Of a stretch of 40,706 nucleotides of DNA, positions 1-10,687 are shown in pieces. The first letter of the stretch is position 1, and every line of letters starts with the position of its first letter. This DNA comes from Aggregatilineales bacterium (GTDB taxonomy: Bacteria; Chloroflexota; Anaerolineae; Aggregatilineales; Ch27), in contig JARKNX010000091.1 of the NCBI GenBank assembly GCA_029976025.1, positions 1-40,706 of the forward strand, written 5' to 3'. The notes beneath the pieces are model-generated. The model ran no database searches, was not told the DNA's origin, and was given only the letters and a program-made list of their open reading frames with translations. The translations under genes and the position numbers were made by a program.

Positions 1-2698
<2,698 letters not shown>

Positions 2699-2720
<22 letters not shown>

Positions 2721-3199
2721 TCACGGATGATGGCCGTGTGTTCCGCGATATGTTCGTAAGTGCTGGAGGCGGCGTACTCCCACAGCGCCTTGCCCCTGGT
2801 GAACGGGTAGTAGCCCGGCGTGAACAGAATCTCATCGGGCAGGCCGGCCAGGATGCCGTAAGCCTGCAGGTGCGAACGCTCGAACTCAGCCAGTACATCG
2901 AGCAGCGGGCGGTCCCGGTTGGCCCTGTGATCGTCCGCATTCAGGCGGTCAACATCTTCCCAGGCGTAACCCGGCTCCGGCTGCTCCAGCGATTCGCCGC
3001 GGGCGGCGTCCTCCACCCAGCGCAGAAAGCGCTGCTCCCAGATGACGATATGGCTCACAATATCCTTGATCGACCACTCGCCCATGACGCCCGGCTGGAT
3101 AAGCTGGGCGGTGCTCAGCGGCGCGATTGTGCGGCGGAGAAACTCATGTTCCACCCGCATCATTTCCAGCAGTTTGATCTTGTCTATATGTGCATTCAT
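2699..3199 (-). CDS. DinB/ClbS-like four-helix-bundle protein
   Basis: A 166-residue protein with the look of the DinB/YfiT/ClbS superfamily, cytosolic metal-binding four-helix bundles that often act as thiol transferases or small-molecule detoxifiers. The signature GEWSIKDIVSHIVIWE (around residues 40-55) carries the first metal-ligand histidine, and YEHIAEHTAIIREW near the C terminus carries the other two. ATG at 3199 follows an AGGAGA ribosome-binding site with 9-nt spacing. It overlaps the downstream methyltransferase by 22 nt, suggesting translational coupling. Exact substrate is not predictable. The name DinB here denotes fold, not DNA polymerase IV. Confidence 0.85.
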
Positions 3200-3215
3200 C
3201 AGTGGATTCTCCTGA

Positions 3216-4442
3216 TCACCACACGCGCAGCAGCAACCCCTTGAGGTACGCCCCTTCCGGGAAGGTCAGGGCAACCGGATGATCGGGCGGCGGGCCGAGC
3301 GTCTCCAGCACCTGCGCTTCGCGGCCCGCATCAACCAGCGCCCCAAAGACGATCTTGCGGAACAGATCGGCGTCCACCCCGCCGGAACAGGAAAACGTCA
3401 TCAGCAACCCGCCCGGCCTGATCAGCTTGAAAGCCAGCAGGTTGATATCCTTGTAGCCGCGAGCGGCGCTTTCCGCCTGGCGGGCGCTGTGAGCGAATTT
3501 GGGCGGGTCCAGGATGATGATATCGAACTGGCGGGCCGCATCGCGACAGGCGCGCAGATACTGAAAGACATCGGCCACGACGAAATCTTCCTCCCGCGCC
3601 GGGAAGCCGTTGAGAGCTACATTGCGCCGGGCCAGCGCGATCGCCTCCGCCGAGGAGTCCACCGTGATAGCGCGCCGGGCCAGGCCGTCCAACGCGTAGA
3701 CGCTGAACCCCCCGGTATAGCCGAAGGTATTGAGCACCTCCCGTTCCGGCGCCCCCGGATCGAAGCGGAGCAGGTTGCCCAGCCTGAGCCGGTTGGCCCG
3801 CTGGTCCAGATAAAAACCGGTCTTGTGCCCGGCCCGCACATCCACCAGAAAGCGCCGCCCGTGCTCGTCGATCTCGATCAGGTCGGGCGGCTCCTGGCCG
3901 GCTAGGAGGCCGGTGGCCGGCGGCAGGCCCTCTTTCTCCCGCACGTCCACATCGCTGCGCTCGTAGATGCCGCCGGGGCGGAGTGTCTCCATCAGGATCG
4001 CGGTCAGCAGGTCCTTGCGGACATCAATCCCCAGCGTGAGCGCCTGTAAGACCAGCCAGTCGCCAGAGCGATCGACAACCAGGCCGGGCAGGTAGTCGTT
4101 CTCAGCGTTGATCAGGCGGAAGGCAGCGGGCATCCCGCCGTTATAGAGCAGGGTCTCCTCCACCCGGGCGGCGGCGGCGCGGCGGATGCGGCCGGCCCAG
4201 AAGGCGTCATCCGGCGGCTCGTCCTCGCGCCAGGAGAGCAGGCGGGCCGCGATCTGGGAGCGCGGGTTCCAGTAGCCCCAGGCCAGAAAGTCCCCGCGCC
4301 AGTCAACCACCCGGACAATGCCGCCGGGCGCCGGATCGCCGTGAGCCGCCTCGATCGCGCCGGAAAAGATCCAGGGGTGATGGCCGAGGGCGGATTTTTC
4401 GCGCCCCCGATGCAGGGTGAGAACAGGGAAGGAGATGGTCAT
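3216..4442 (-). CDS. Class I rRNA methyltransferase, RlmI-like (23S rRNA m5C)
   Basis: A 408-residue protein of the RlmI/YccW family, which methylate a cytosine of 23S rRNA. The N terminus (LTLHRGREKSALGHHPWIFSGAI) is the PUA-type RNA-binding domain. The Rossmann domain has VLNTFGYTGGFSVYAL as motif I, ILDPPKFAHS as motif IV and TFSCSGG with the candidate catalytic cysteine. The reading frame stays open to 4595, but the protein resembles the family only from ATG 4442. Minus-strand TACAAT (4454-4449) lies 6 nt before this ATG with no visible ribosome-binding site, so the mRNA may be leaderless. It ends 16 nt before the DinB-like gene. The modified nucleotide is assigned by family only. Confidence 0.9.
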   Translation of the reverse strand: MTISFPVLTLHRGREKSALGHHPWIFSGAIEAAHGDPAPGGIVRVVDWRGDFLAWGYWNPRSQIAARLLSWREDEPPDDAFWAGRIRRAAAARVEETLLYNGGMPAAFRLINAENDYLPGLVVDRSGDWLVLQALTLGIDVRKDLLTAILMETLRPGGIYERSDVDVREKEGLPPATGLLAGQEPPDLIEIDEHGRRFLVDVRAGHKTGFYLDQRANRLRLGNLLRFDPGAPEREVLNTFGYTGGFSVYALDGLARRAITVDSSAEAIALARRNVALNGFPAREEDFVVADVFQYLRACRDAARQFDIIILDPPKFAHSARQAESAARGYKDINLLAFKLIRPGGLLMTFSCSGGVDADLFRKIVFGALVDAGREAQVLETLGPPPDHPVALTFPEGAYLKGLLLRVW

Positions 4443-4504
4443 GGTTCCATTGTACCGGCAACTGCGCCTCCGGGACATCCCCGGAAGCGCCATCTTACGG
4501 GCCG

Positions 4505-4845
4505 GGGCTGTGGATAACTGCGGGGTCAAATGTGGATAACCTCGCTCAGGTTGGGATAACTGATCTGCCTTTGGGATATAGCCAGGGCGGGCCACTGCTT
4601 TTGGATAAATGTGGGATTCTATGGGATTCAGGCTGTGGAAAGAGTGTGGACAGCCCCCCGGAAGTGATGAGCAGACGGTGGATAACTCCCCGTTATCGGC
4701 GGCGGAATCGTATACCCGGCCGGCGGCGGACAGGCTACAATAGAAGGGAGAGTCGGGAACGCGCCGGAGGCCGGTCCGTTATCCACAGAGAGCCGCCCGT
4801 GTTATCCCCATCAAGGGGCGTTCTGCTCACAGGTTATGCACAGGC
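4505..4845. other. DnaA-box cluster, candidate replication origin (oriC)
   Basis: A 452-nt gene-free interval (4443-4894) contains many DnaA boxes (consensus TTATNCACA). Perfect boxes are at 4509-4517 and 4531-4539 (minus orientation) and at 4779-4787 and 4834-4842 (plus orientation). One-mismatch boxes are at 4600-4608 and 4677-4685 (minus) and 4802-4810 (plus), with weaker copies at 4551-4559 and 4645-4653. All good boxes in the left part point one way and all those in the right part the other, a layout seen at some bipartite origins. Genes on either side are transcribed away from it. No dnaA, dnaN or parAB gene is visible, and no strong AT-rich unwinding tract stands out, so a DnaA-titration locus is an alternative. 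Confidence 0.7.
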
Positions 4846-4894
4846 TGGCGCGGAGACTCTTTGTAACGCCTCACGTGAAAGTCCAGGAGCACCT

Positions 4895-5905
4895 ATGACA
4901 ATCCCCAGAACCGGGCTGTCTTTGGAAGCCGAACGTAACAAACCCCTGACGCTCAGCGATCAGATGCGCGATCTGTTCGACCGGCTGGAGGTCGAGATCG
5001 GTATGCTGGGGCGCAGCACCGCCGCCGAGGCGCTGCAGATCCCGGCTCTGCTGGATGAAGCGACTGATATGCTCCATGTCCTGCTGGAAAAAGGCGGCGC
5101 TCTACAGGGCGAAGAAGCCCGGCTGGCGACCCTGAGCGGCCGCCTGGAGCGCAAGGCGAGCGCCTTCATGAAGGCCATTGGCGGGGCGGAAGCGCTGGCC
5201 GCCGCGCGGACCGCCGCCGGAAACCCTCCGGCGGAGCGCTGGTGGTGGCATATGGAGCAGGTCGTCGCCCGGCAGCAGCAGGCGATGTTCCGCCGCCTGG
5301 TCCGTTACGCCGCGATTGGCGTCGCGGTCCTGATCGCCCTCTTTCTGATCTACCAGCAGTTTTTCGCCCCGGACCCGGCAGTTTCGGCCAAGCTGCAGCA
5401 CCTGACCAACGCCGAAGCGGCCGCCCAGGAACAGGACTATCAGGGCGCGCTGGCCGAAGTCGAGCTGGCCCTGACCGCTATCCCTGACGCGGCGGAATCG
5501 CTGGTGCTGCGCGGCGTGCTCCGGCTCATCGAAGGCGACGAAGCCGCCGCGACAGCCGATTTCGGCGCGGCGAAAACCGCGCTGGGCGATCAGGCCGACG
5601 ACCTCCCCCTGCTGCGGGCGCAGACCTACCTCCGGATCGGGCTGCCGCAGGATGCCCTGCGCGAGCTGGAAGCCGCCCTGGCAGAGACGCCAGACTCCGC
5701 CGTTGGGTACTATCTGCAGGGGATCGCCTATCAGGCGCTGAATCATCTGGAGTCCGCCGTCGCCAGCTTCGAGCAGGCCGCCGACCTGGCCAACGCATCC
5801 GGCAACAGCCAGATCGAGGCGATGGCGCGGGTGCAAATGGCCCAGGTGATGCAGTCCATGATGATGGGCGGGCCGCCCCTGACTGAGCCGGCAGCCGCGC
5901 CGTAG
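4895..5905 (+). CDS. Single-pass membrane protein with TPR repeats
   Basis: A 336-residue protein not recognised as a named family. Residues 1-120 are hydrophilic and helix-rich (SDQMRDLFDRLEVEIG, GEEARLATLSGRLERKASAF), probably cytoplasmic. A transmembrane helix follows at about 138-157 (AAIGVAVLIALFLIYQQFF), and the rest is alanine-rich helical hairpins of TPR type (EQDYQGALAEVELALTAIPD, LPQDALRELEAALAETPDS, LNHLESAVASFEQAADLA), probably outside the membrane. ATG 4895 is chosen because AGGAGC lies 5 nt upstream; the frame is open upstream to 4532, but that part is the DnaA-box region and does not look coding. A scaffold or complex-assembly role is possible, without proof. Confidence 0.8.
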   Translation: MTIPRTGLSLEAERNKPLTLSDQMRDLFDRLEVEIGMLGRSTAAEALQIPALLDEATDMLHVLLEKGGALQGEEARLATLSGRLERKASAFMKAIGGAEALAAARTAAGNPPAERWWWHMEQVVARQQQAMFRRLVRYAAIGVAVLIALFLIYQQFFAPDPAVSAKLQHLTNAEAAAQEQDYQGALAEVELALTAIPDAAESLVLRGVLRLIEGDEAAATADFGAAKTALGDQADDLPLLRAQTYLRIGLPQDALRELEAALAETPDSAVGYYLQGIAYQALNHLESAVASFEQAADLANASGNSQIEAMARVQMAQVMQSMMMGGPPLTEPAAAP

Positions 5906-5929
5906 GGCAGGAGCGCCGGGGCACATGCA

Positions 5930-5964
5930 CAAAAAAGTCGGGGCACCCGCTCAGAAGTGCCCCG
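5930..5964 (-). terminator. Intrinsic terminator of the aminotransferase gene
   Basis: CGGGGCAC (5939-5946) pairs with GTGCCCCG (5957-5964) across a 10-nt loop. On the minus strand the hairpin is followed, after two bases, by six T residues (A-tract at 5931-5936 on the plus strand). It lies about 30 nt past the stop of the minus-strand aminotransferase. A second pairing (5915-5924 with 5957-5966) may terminate the plus-strand TPR gene. Confidence 0.75.
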
Positions 5965-5995
5965 GCCGGAGTTCAGCCCGGCTGATATTCCCGGC

Positions 5996-7090
5996 TCACT
6001 GAGCCAGAAAAGCATCCATCGCCGCGAACAATTCGTTCAGGTGGGCTTCCTGCAAGTCGCCCATATGCGCGATACGGAAGGTCTCCCCCTTGAGTTTGCC
6101 GTAGCCGCCGCCCAGGCTGATGCCCCGCGCAGCCAGAAACTTCTGCATGGCGCTGAAGTCGATGCCCCGGTTATTGCGGATGGTGCTGACGGTCGGGCTG
6201 TGGTAGCCCTCCTCGCTGAACATCTCGAAGCCCTGACGGGCCGCCCAGGCGCGGGTCAGCTCCGCCAGGCGGCGGTGACGGGCATACCGGGCGGCGTACC
6301 CTTCGGCGCGAATATCCCTGAACTGGCGCTCGGCGGCGAACATCAGGCTGATCGGCGGGGTAGCCGGGGTGTTGTTCTTTTCGTGGTGCTTCTCCAGCGT
6401 GAGCACATCGAAGTAGTAGCCGCGGAAGGGAATCTGCCTGGCACGCTCCAGAACCCGGTCGCTCACCGCGCCAAAGGCGATGCCCGGCGGCAGCGCGAAA
6501 GCCTTCTGCGACGAGGTCAGCGCAATGTCCAGCCCCCAGGCGGCGGCTTCGACTTCTGTGCCCAGCCAGCACGAAACCACGTCCACAGCCAGCAGCGTGT
6601 CAGGGTGCTGGCGGACAACCTCGGCGATGGCCGGCAGCGGGTTAAGCACGCCGGTGCTGGTCTCGCAATAGACAACGGCGACCATATCATAGTGCTTCTT
6701 CGAGAGCGCCTCGGCGACCTGCTCCGGGCGGACAGCCTTGCCCCAGGGGACCTCAATCGCGTCCACCTGCTTGCCGTTCTCCCGGGTGACGCCGGCCCAG
6801 CGCTCGCTGAAAGCGCCGTTGACCAGGTGCAGCGCCGCCTGATCGTCGCGGACGCAACAGCGGCTGGCACTTTCCCAGATGCCGGAGCCGGATGAAGTGT
6901 AGATGTAGACGCGGTGCTGATCGCCGCCGCCGAACGATTCCTTGAGCAGCGGCTGCAGGCGGCCGTACAGATCGGCGAAGGCTTTGCCGCGGTGGCCGAT
7001 CATCCATTGGCCCTGGGCATCCAGAATTTCCCGCCGGACCTCGACCGGTCCGGGGATATACAGGCGTTCGTGATCAGGCTGGCTGGTCAT
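5996..7090 (-). CDS. Class V PLP-dependent aminotransferase (serine/alanine-glyoxylate type)
   Basis: A 364-residue fold-type I PLP enzyme. The start (ERLYIPGPVEV) and the segment MIGHRGKAFADLY are typical of the serine-pyruvate/alanine-glyoxylate aminotransferase group. The PLP lysine lies in TSSQKAFALPPG (K196), preceded by the cofactor aspartate in LLAVDVVSCWLG. FSERWAGVTRENGK is also characteristic. ATG 7090 has AGGAGA about 10 nt upstream; the longer frame from 7111 would bury that site. The reaction is probably transfer of an amino group between serine or alanine and glyoxylate/pyruvate; the exact pair cannot be told. It ends at a clear intrinsic terminator (5930-5964) and appears monocistronic. 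Confidence 0.9.
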   Translation of the reverse strand: MTSQPDHERLYIPGPVEVRREILDAQGQWMIGHRGKAFADLYGRLQPLLKESFGGGDQHRVYIYTSSGSGIWESASRCCVRDDQAALHLVNGAFSERWAGVTRENGKQVDAIEVPWGKAVRPEQVAEALSKKHYDMVAVVYCETSTGVLNPLPAIAEVVRQHPDTLLAVDVVSCWLGTEVEAAAWGLDIALTSSQKAFALPPGIAFGAVSDRVLERARQIPFRGYYFDVLTLEKHHEKNNTPATPPISLMFAAERQFRDIRAEGYAARYARHRRLAELTRAWAARQGFEMFSEEGYHSPTVSTIRNNRGIDFSAMQKFLAARGISLGGGYGKLKGETFRIAHMGDLQEAHLNELFAAMDAFLAQ

Positions 7091-7343
7091 GGCAGACAGT
7101 TCTCTCCTCATGCGCCGGCCTCTGAAAAAGGCCGGTTTCTCATACTGCGAAACAGGCGATGAGCGCGGATCGCGCCTAGCATACCATATTCCGGCGGTCA
7201 GGAATGCGGGCAGATCGCCTTAATCCGGCGGGATATTTGTGATAACAATCACGACTGTGCCGGGCGCCAGCCAGATCGGGCGTCCAGGCGAACGCCGCCC
7301 CCCATTGTTGCCGCGGCTGAGGAGAGAGTCCCGCTTTTTGCCC

Positions 7344-7748
7344 TCAGGTATCCGATACAGTACGGGCCCGGTCCTGTTCGATGAGGGCGTAAGCCTCTTC
7401 CAATGTGTTGACGAAGAAGTTCCGCACGCCAATGGAGGGATGCACCCGGCGAAAGATATTCCCCAGCGCCTGCACATGGATGCCGCCGCTCACGACGACG
7501 AAGATGCCGATCAGCATATTGGGCGGGCTTACCTCAGCCATATACTTCAGAACAGGGATGGCGTTCCTGACCGGAAGGGGGCCGCTGCGACGGAGATCGG
7601 CGAGGATATCGACGCGATGCGGCACGCTGCGCGACATGGCCACAGCCTGATCTGCCGCCGCCCGGAGGTCCAGCCATGTCCACGCCCCATCGTATACATA
7701 ACGCACAATCGAATGGTCATCGTCATCCCACACTACCGTAATTGGCAT
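7344..7748 (-). CDS. Small conserved-looking protein, possibly SpoIIAA/STAS-like
   Basis: A 134-residue soluble protein with no recognised catalytic motif. It begins with a beta-rich segment (MPITVVWDDDDHSIVRYVYDG), then WTWLDLRAAADQAVAM, RVDILADLRRSGPLP and FVVVSGGIHVQALGNIFRRV. The alternating strand/helix order with a DILADLR strand is compatible with SpoIIAA/STAS-like folds, but this is only pattern resemblance. A GGGAGG ribosome-binding site lies 7 nt before ATG 7748. It stands alone between the aminotransferase and the isomerase. The opposite-strand frame over the same bases lacks protein-like composition. Confidence 0.65.
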   Translation of the reverse strand: MPITVVWDDDDHSIVRYVYDGAWTWLDLRAAADQAVAMSRSVPHRVDILADLRRSGPLPVRNAIPVLKYMAEVSPPNMLIGIFVVVSGGIHVQALGNIFRRVHPSIGVRNFFVNTLEEAYALIEQDRARTVSDT

Positions 7749-7860
7749 CTCCTACCCTCCCCTGCAAAGCGGGTGTCCACAGCAATCATCAGGGAAAATA
7801 TGGTGCTTTTCTGGCATTCTGACAGTTCTCTGTTTTTCATTTTCGCTCTTATATAAGGCT

Positions 7861-8922
7861 TTACGCCGCCGCCAGCCCTTCCTTCAGCGCGCTGATCGGC
7901 GGGATAGGGGTGGGGTCCACGCCGTAGAGCATGGCCAGGTAGTAGCTGAGGTAGTCGCCAAACTGGGTGGCGGTGAGCATCTGCGCCAGACGGCTGTTGC
8001 CGTGAGCGGTGAAGGTATCCACGCCGATGGCCTGTTGCATGAACAGGCTGTACGTGAGGTCCTGGCGCAGCGACACACGGGGATGGTCGTAGCTGGACTT
8101 GAGGAACATACAGAAGGCGCTATTGAGGATTTTCTCCGGCATGTCGATGCCGGCGACGCCGTTATGATTCTGCTCCGGCAGAAAGTCGAACTCCGCCCAG
8201 GCTTTGGCGTTCTCGTTGATCTGGCCCTTCCAGCGGCGGGCGACGGGAGCCATGATGCCGGCTCCGTAAATGACAGCCAGCCGGTCGCAAAACTGGCCGG
8301 CGTAGCGCTTGGCTGCGTTCCGGGCCAGCGGCACCTCCGCGCCAAGCTGGGCGTGGCCGCGCCGCAGAAAGTCCAACGCCTCGGCGACATCAGAGGATAA
8401 ATCTCCGGCCAGATTCAGGCGCTGGGCCAGCCCGACCAGCAGGCCGATGCTCCAGCCAAAACCGGCGCGCGGCTGGCTGCTATAGGCGAACTGCCACAAT
8501 GGGACGCCATCGGCCCGGGCGCGTTCGGCCAGCGGGCCGCCGGTCGTGAGCGCCAGCCGCCGGGTCCCACGCGCTCCGGCCAGATCGTAGGCGGCCAGGG
8601 CTTCTTCTGTCCGGCCGCTGAAGCTGCTGGCGATAACGAGCGCGTCCGGGCCGGTGACATAAGCGGGCAGGTCATAGGCGCGGCTGACCACAATCGGGGT
8701 GGCGCAGGCGTGCTCGACCAGGGCCGCCAGATAGTCACCGATAATGGCGCTGCCGCCCACACCGGCCACGACAATCAGCCGCGCCTCCCGGTAGTCATCG
8801 GGCAGCGGCAGTGTCGGGGCGAGCTTCCAGGCTTGTTCAAACTGATCGGGCAGGGCGTCGATGTGGCCCAGCATATCTTCCGGATCAAGCGCGGCGAAGC
8901 GCTCCGGTTGGTCAAGGAACAT
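7861..8922 (-). CDS. Bifunctional phosphoglucose/phosphomannose isomerase
   Basis: Interconverts glucose-6-phosphate or mannose-6-phosphate with fructose-6-phosphate. The 353-residue protein shows two SIS-type domains: VVAGVGGSAIIGDYLAAL (first, with phosphate loop) and ASSFSGRTEEALAAYD (sugar-phosphate SxSGxTEE motif). KGQINENAKAWA and LPEQNHNGVAG match the conserved C-terminal half with the catalytic Glu/His region of the bacterial-archaeal bifunctional family, not the classical Pgi. ATG 8922 follows a GGAG site; an 11-codon longer frame begins at 8955. It feeds central sugar metabolism and could supply precursors for the glycogen and glycosylation genes at 24-28 kb, though these are not linked in an operon. 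Confidence 0.93.
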   Translation of the reverse strand: MFLDQPERFAALDPEDMLGHIDALPDQFEQAWKLAPTLPLPDDYREARLIVVAGVGGSAIIGDYLAALVEHACATPIVVSRAYDLPAYVTGPDALVIASSFSGRTEEALAAYDLAGARGTRRLALTTGGPLAERARADGVPLWQFAYSSQPRAGFGWSIGLLVGLAQRLNLAGDLSSDVAEALDFLRRGHAQLGAEVPLARNAAKRYAGQFCDRLAVIYGAGIMAPVARRWKGQINENAKAWAEFDFLPEQNHNGVAGIDMPEKILNSAFCMFLKSSYDHPRVSLRQDLTYSLFMQQAIGVDTFTAHGNSRLAQMLTATQFGDYLSYYLAMLYGVDPTPIPPISALKEGLAAA

Positions 8923-9008
8923 AGTTATTCTCCACGTAGCAGGGGAGCAGCACACTGGGGAGACATTGTAACGCGGCGGGCTATCCGCGGCGAATTAAGA
9001 AGCGGCAG

Positions 9009-10682
9009 CTATGACCCGGCGGACGTGGCCGTCGGCGGGGCGGGGGTATCCGTCACAATGACCAGAGTCGGGATCGGCGGGATGGTCAGCAGCGGGGTGA
9101 TCGTCGTCATCGGAATGGCGCGGGCCGTTGGCACAGGCGTCGGCGTGGTGAGCAGATAGATCGGCGCGTCGCGGACCGTGATCGCCGGCACATCGACATA
9201 GACGGCGTAAGCCATCCCCTCAAAGGCAAAGAGGATGACGGGCTTGCTCTGCCGGCCGTGGAGCTGGCTCCAGGCGAATTGCAGCGCCTGCGAGGTTCGG
9301 CCCTCCACCGGGTTATCATCCTGCCAGGTCGGGGCGGACAGGTCCTCCAGCGAGGGGAAGCCGTCCGGCCAGGGCACCAGCGCCACATCAAAATCTGCCT
9401 CAAAGCGCGTCATCGGGCCGATCTCTTCCGCCCACAGGTAGCCTTCAGTCGGCGGCGGCAGCGGCACAAAAGTGGTGAGGGCGTCGCAGGGGTTGCGCAC
9501 GCTGCGCAGGTAGGCGGTATTCATCGGGTAGAGGTGAGACACCGGCTGGCCTTCAAAAAGGCGAATCGTCACTTCCTGCACGACCATGTCCGCCGGGGGA
9601 GGTGTGCCGCCGCTGACCGGCTGATCGAAGAAGCCGGTGGCGAGCCATCCCTGCAGGAACCGGTCCAGATCGCGCCGGTTGATCTGCCCGGTCCGCACCT
9701 CCCCTATCGGCTGCTCGCTGGTGATCACGCGGCCGTCCCCGTAGATGGTACAGGCATCCACCGCGTTGGCGCCGATGAAGCGGTGCGCTGTCGCCTGCCC
9801 GCCGGACAGCCGGGAGACGAACACCTTCTCCTCAGGGGAGGGGTACCAGATCGTGTTGGGGGGCAGCGGATCGCCCTGATTGCGCGGCGCGCGCGGCGTA
9901 TCCAGCGTGATACCTTCAGCGCGGGCGATCACCCGATATGCCTGGCCCTGATAGCCAAAAGTCGCTTCGACGCCGTGATCGCGCTGGGCATCCCAGACCA
10001 GGGCCACAAGCTGGCTGTCGGTATACCAGCGCGGCTGTTCAGCCAGGGCGTCCAGGGGCGGGCCATCCAGCGGCCAGTCCTGATGGAAGCGGCCGGGCGC
10101 GCTTTGTGGGTAGACATGCAGCCAGGCCGCCGTGGGGATGATCTCCGCCGCCTGTTCCGGCTGGCGCAGGGCATAACACAGGCTATACAGCGTCTCGAAT
10201 ACCGCCGGGGCAGTCTCAATAGCGGCGACCTGGACGGTGTGTTCGCCCATCCCTTCCAGCCGGATGGTCAGCTCGCGCACCGGGCCCAGGTCCGGGCCGT
10301 ATACTGGCAACAAATCCATAAAGCCGGAGTCAGCCACCTGGCTGACCAGCGCGTCAAGCGCCGCGCCGTCGATTTTGCTCTCCATCAGGCGGCCCTGCGC
10401 CCCTTCTGCCGCGGCAGCAGCGTCCGGCGGCTCCACCCAGCGGGCGCGCCGGTCGCCGTATATGACACAGTCCGGCACATGGGCGGCATAGTCGGGTTCG
10501 GAAAGCGGCTCGAAGAAGCGGTCGGCGCGGATCAGCGTCACCGCGGCGCGCTCATCCCAGGCCAGGGGGCGCGGCGTGGGCAGCGGCGTGGAAGGGGCGG
10601 GCGCAGGCGTCCCGCCGCATGCCGCCAGCAGGATGGCCCCCAGCCAGGGGCCGAACCAGCGAGTCAGCAGGCGGATGCTCAT
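9009..10682 (-). CDS. Large lipoprotein with two tandem repeat modules
   Basis: A 557-residue predicted lipoprotein: signal peptide MSIRLLTRWFGPWLGAILLA with lipobox LAAC (C22), then a Thr/Pro linker. It contains two related modules, each with a Cys-containing strand followed by GD and an aromatic-Gly motif (DCVIYGDRRARWVEPP ... SGFMDL; ACTIYGDGRVITSEQP ... TGFFDQP), followed by TIRLEGM or TIRLFEGQ strands. The C terminus is Thr/Pro-rich (TTPTPVPTARAIP, TDTPAPPTATSAGS). The upstream lipoprotein carries one copy of the same module and ends 5 nt before this ATG, so the pair is an operon of paralogues. The longer frame from 10958 overlaps that gene and is not used. No enzyme motif is seen; function unknown. 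Confidence 0.8.
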   Translation of the reverse strand: MSIRLLTRWFGPWLGAILLAACGGTPAPAPSTPLPTPRPLAWDERAAVTLIRADRFFEPLSEPDYAAHVPDCVIYGDRRARWVEPPDAAAAAEGAQGRLMESKIDGAALDALVSQVADSGFMDLLPVYGPDLGPVRELTIRLEGMGEHTVQVAAIETAPAVFETLYSLCYALRQPEQAAEIIPTAAWLHVYPQSAPGRFHQDWPLDGPPLDALAEQPRWYTDSQLVALVWDAQRDHGVEATFGYQGQAYRVIARAEGITLDTPRAPRNQGDPLPPNTIWYPSPEEKVFVSRLSGGQATAHRFIGANAVDACTIYGDGRVITSEQPIGEVRTGQINRRDLDRFLQGWLATGFFDQPVSGGTPPPADMVVQEVTIRLFEGQPVSHLYPMNTAYLRSVRNPCDALTTFVPLPPPTEGYLWAEEIGPMTRFEADFDVALVPWPDGFPSLEDLSAPTWQDDNPVEGRTSQALQFAWSQLHGRQSKPVILFAFEGMAYAVYVDVPAITVRDAPIYLLTTPTPVPTARAIPMTTITPLLTIPPIPTLVIVTDTPAPPTATSAGS

Positions 10683-10687
10683 TGTCG

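Noticed and set aside
4443-4595. Longer start for the RlmI-like protein
   Set aside because: The extension is unlike the family and would run into the DnaA boxes.
4532-4894. N-terminal extension of the TPR protein
   Set aside because: Open by chance; composition is not protein-like and the bases are the DnaA-box cluster. ATG 4895 has a ribosome-binding site.
7239-7856. Plus-strand 205-codon frame
   Set aside because: Minus-strand 134-residue protein has a ribosome-binding site and balanced composition; the plus frame lacks both.
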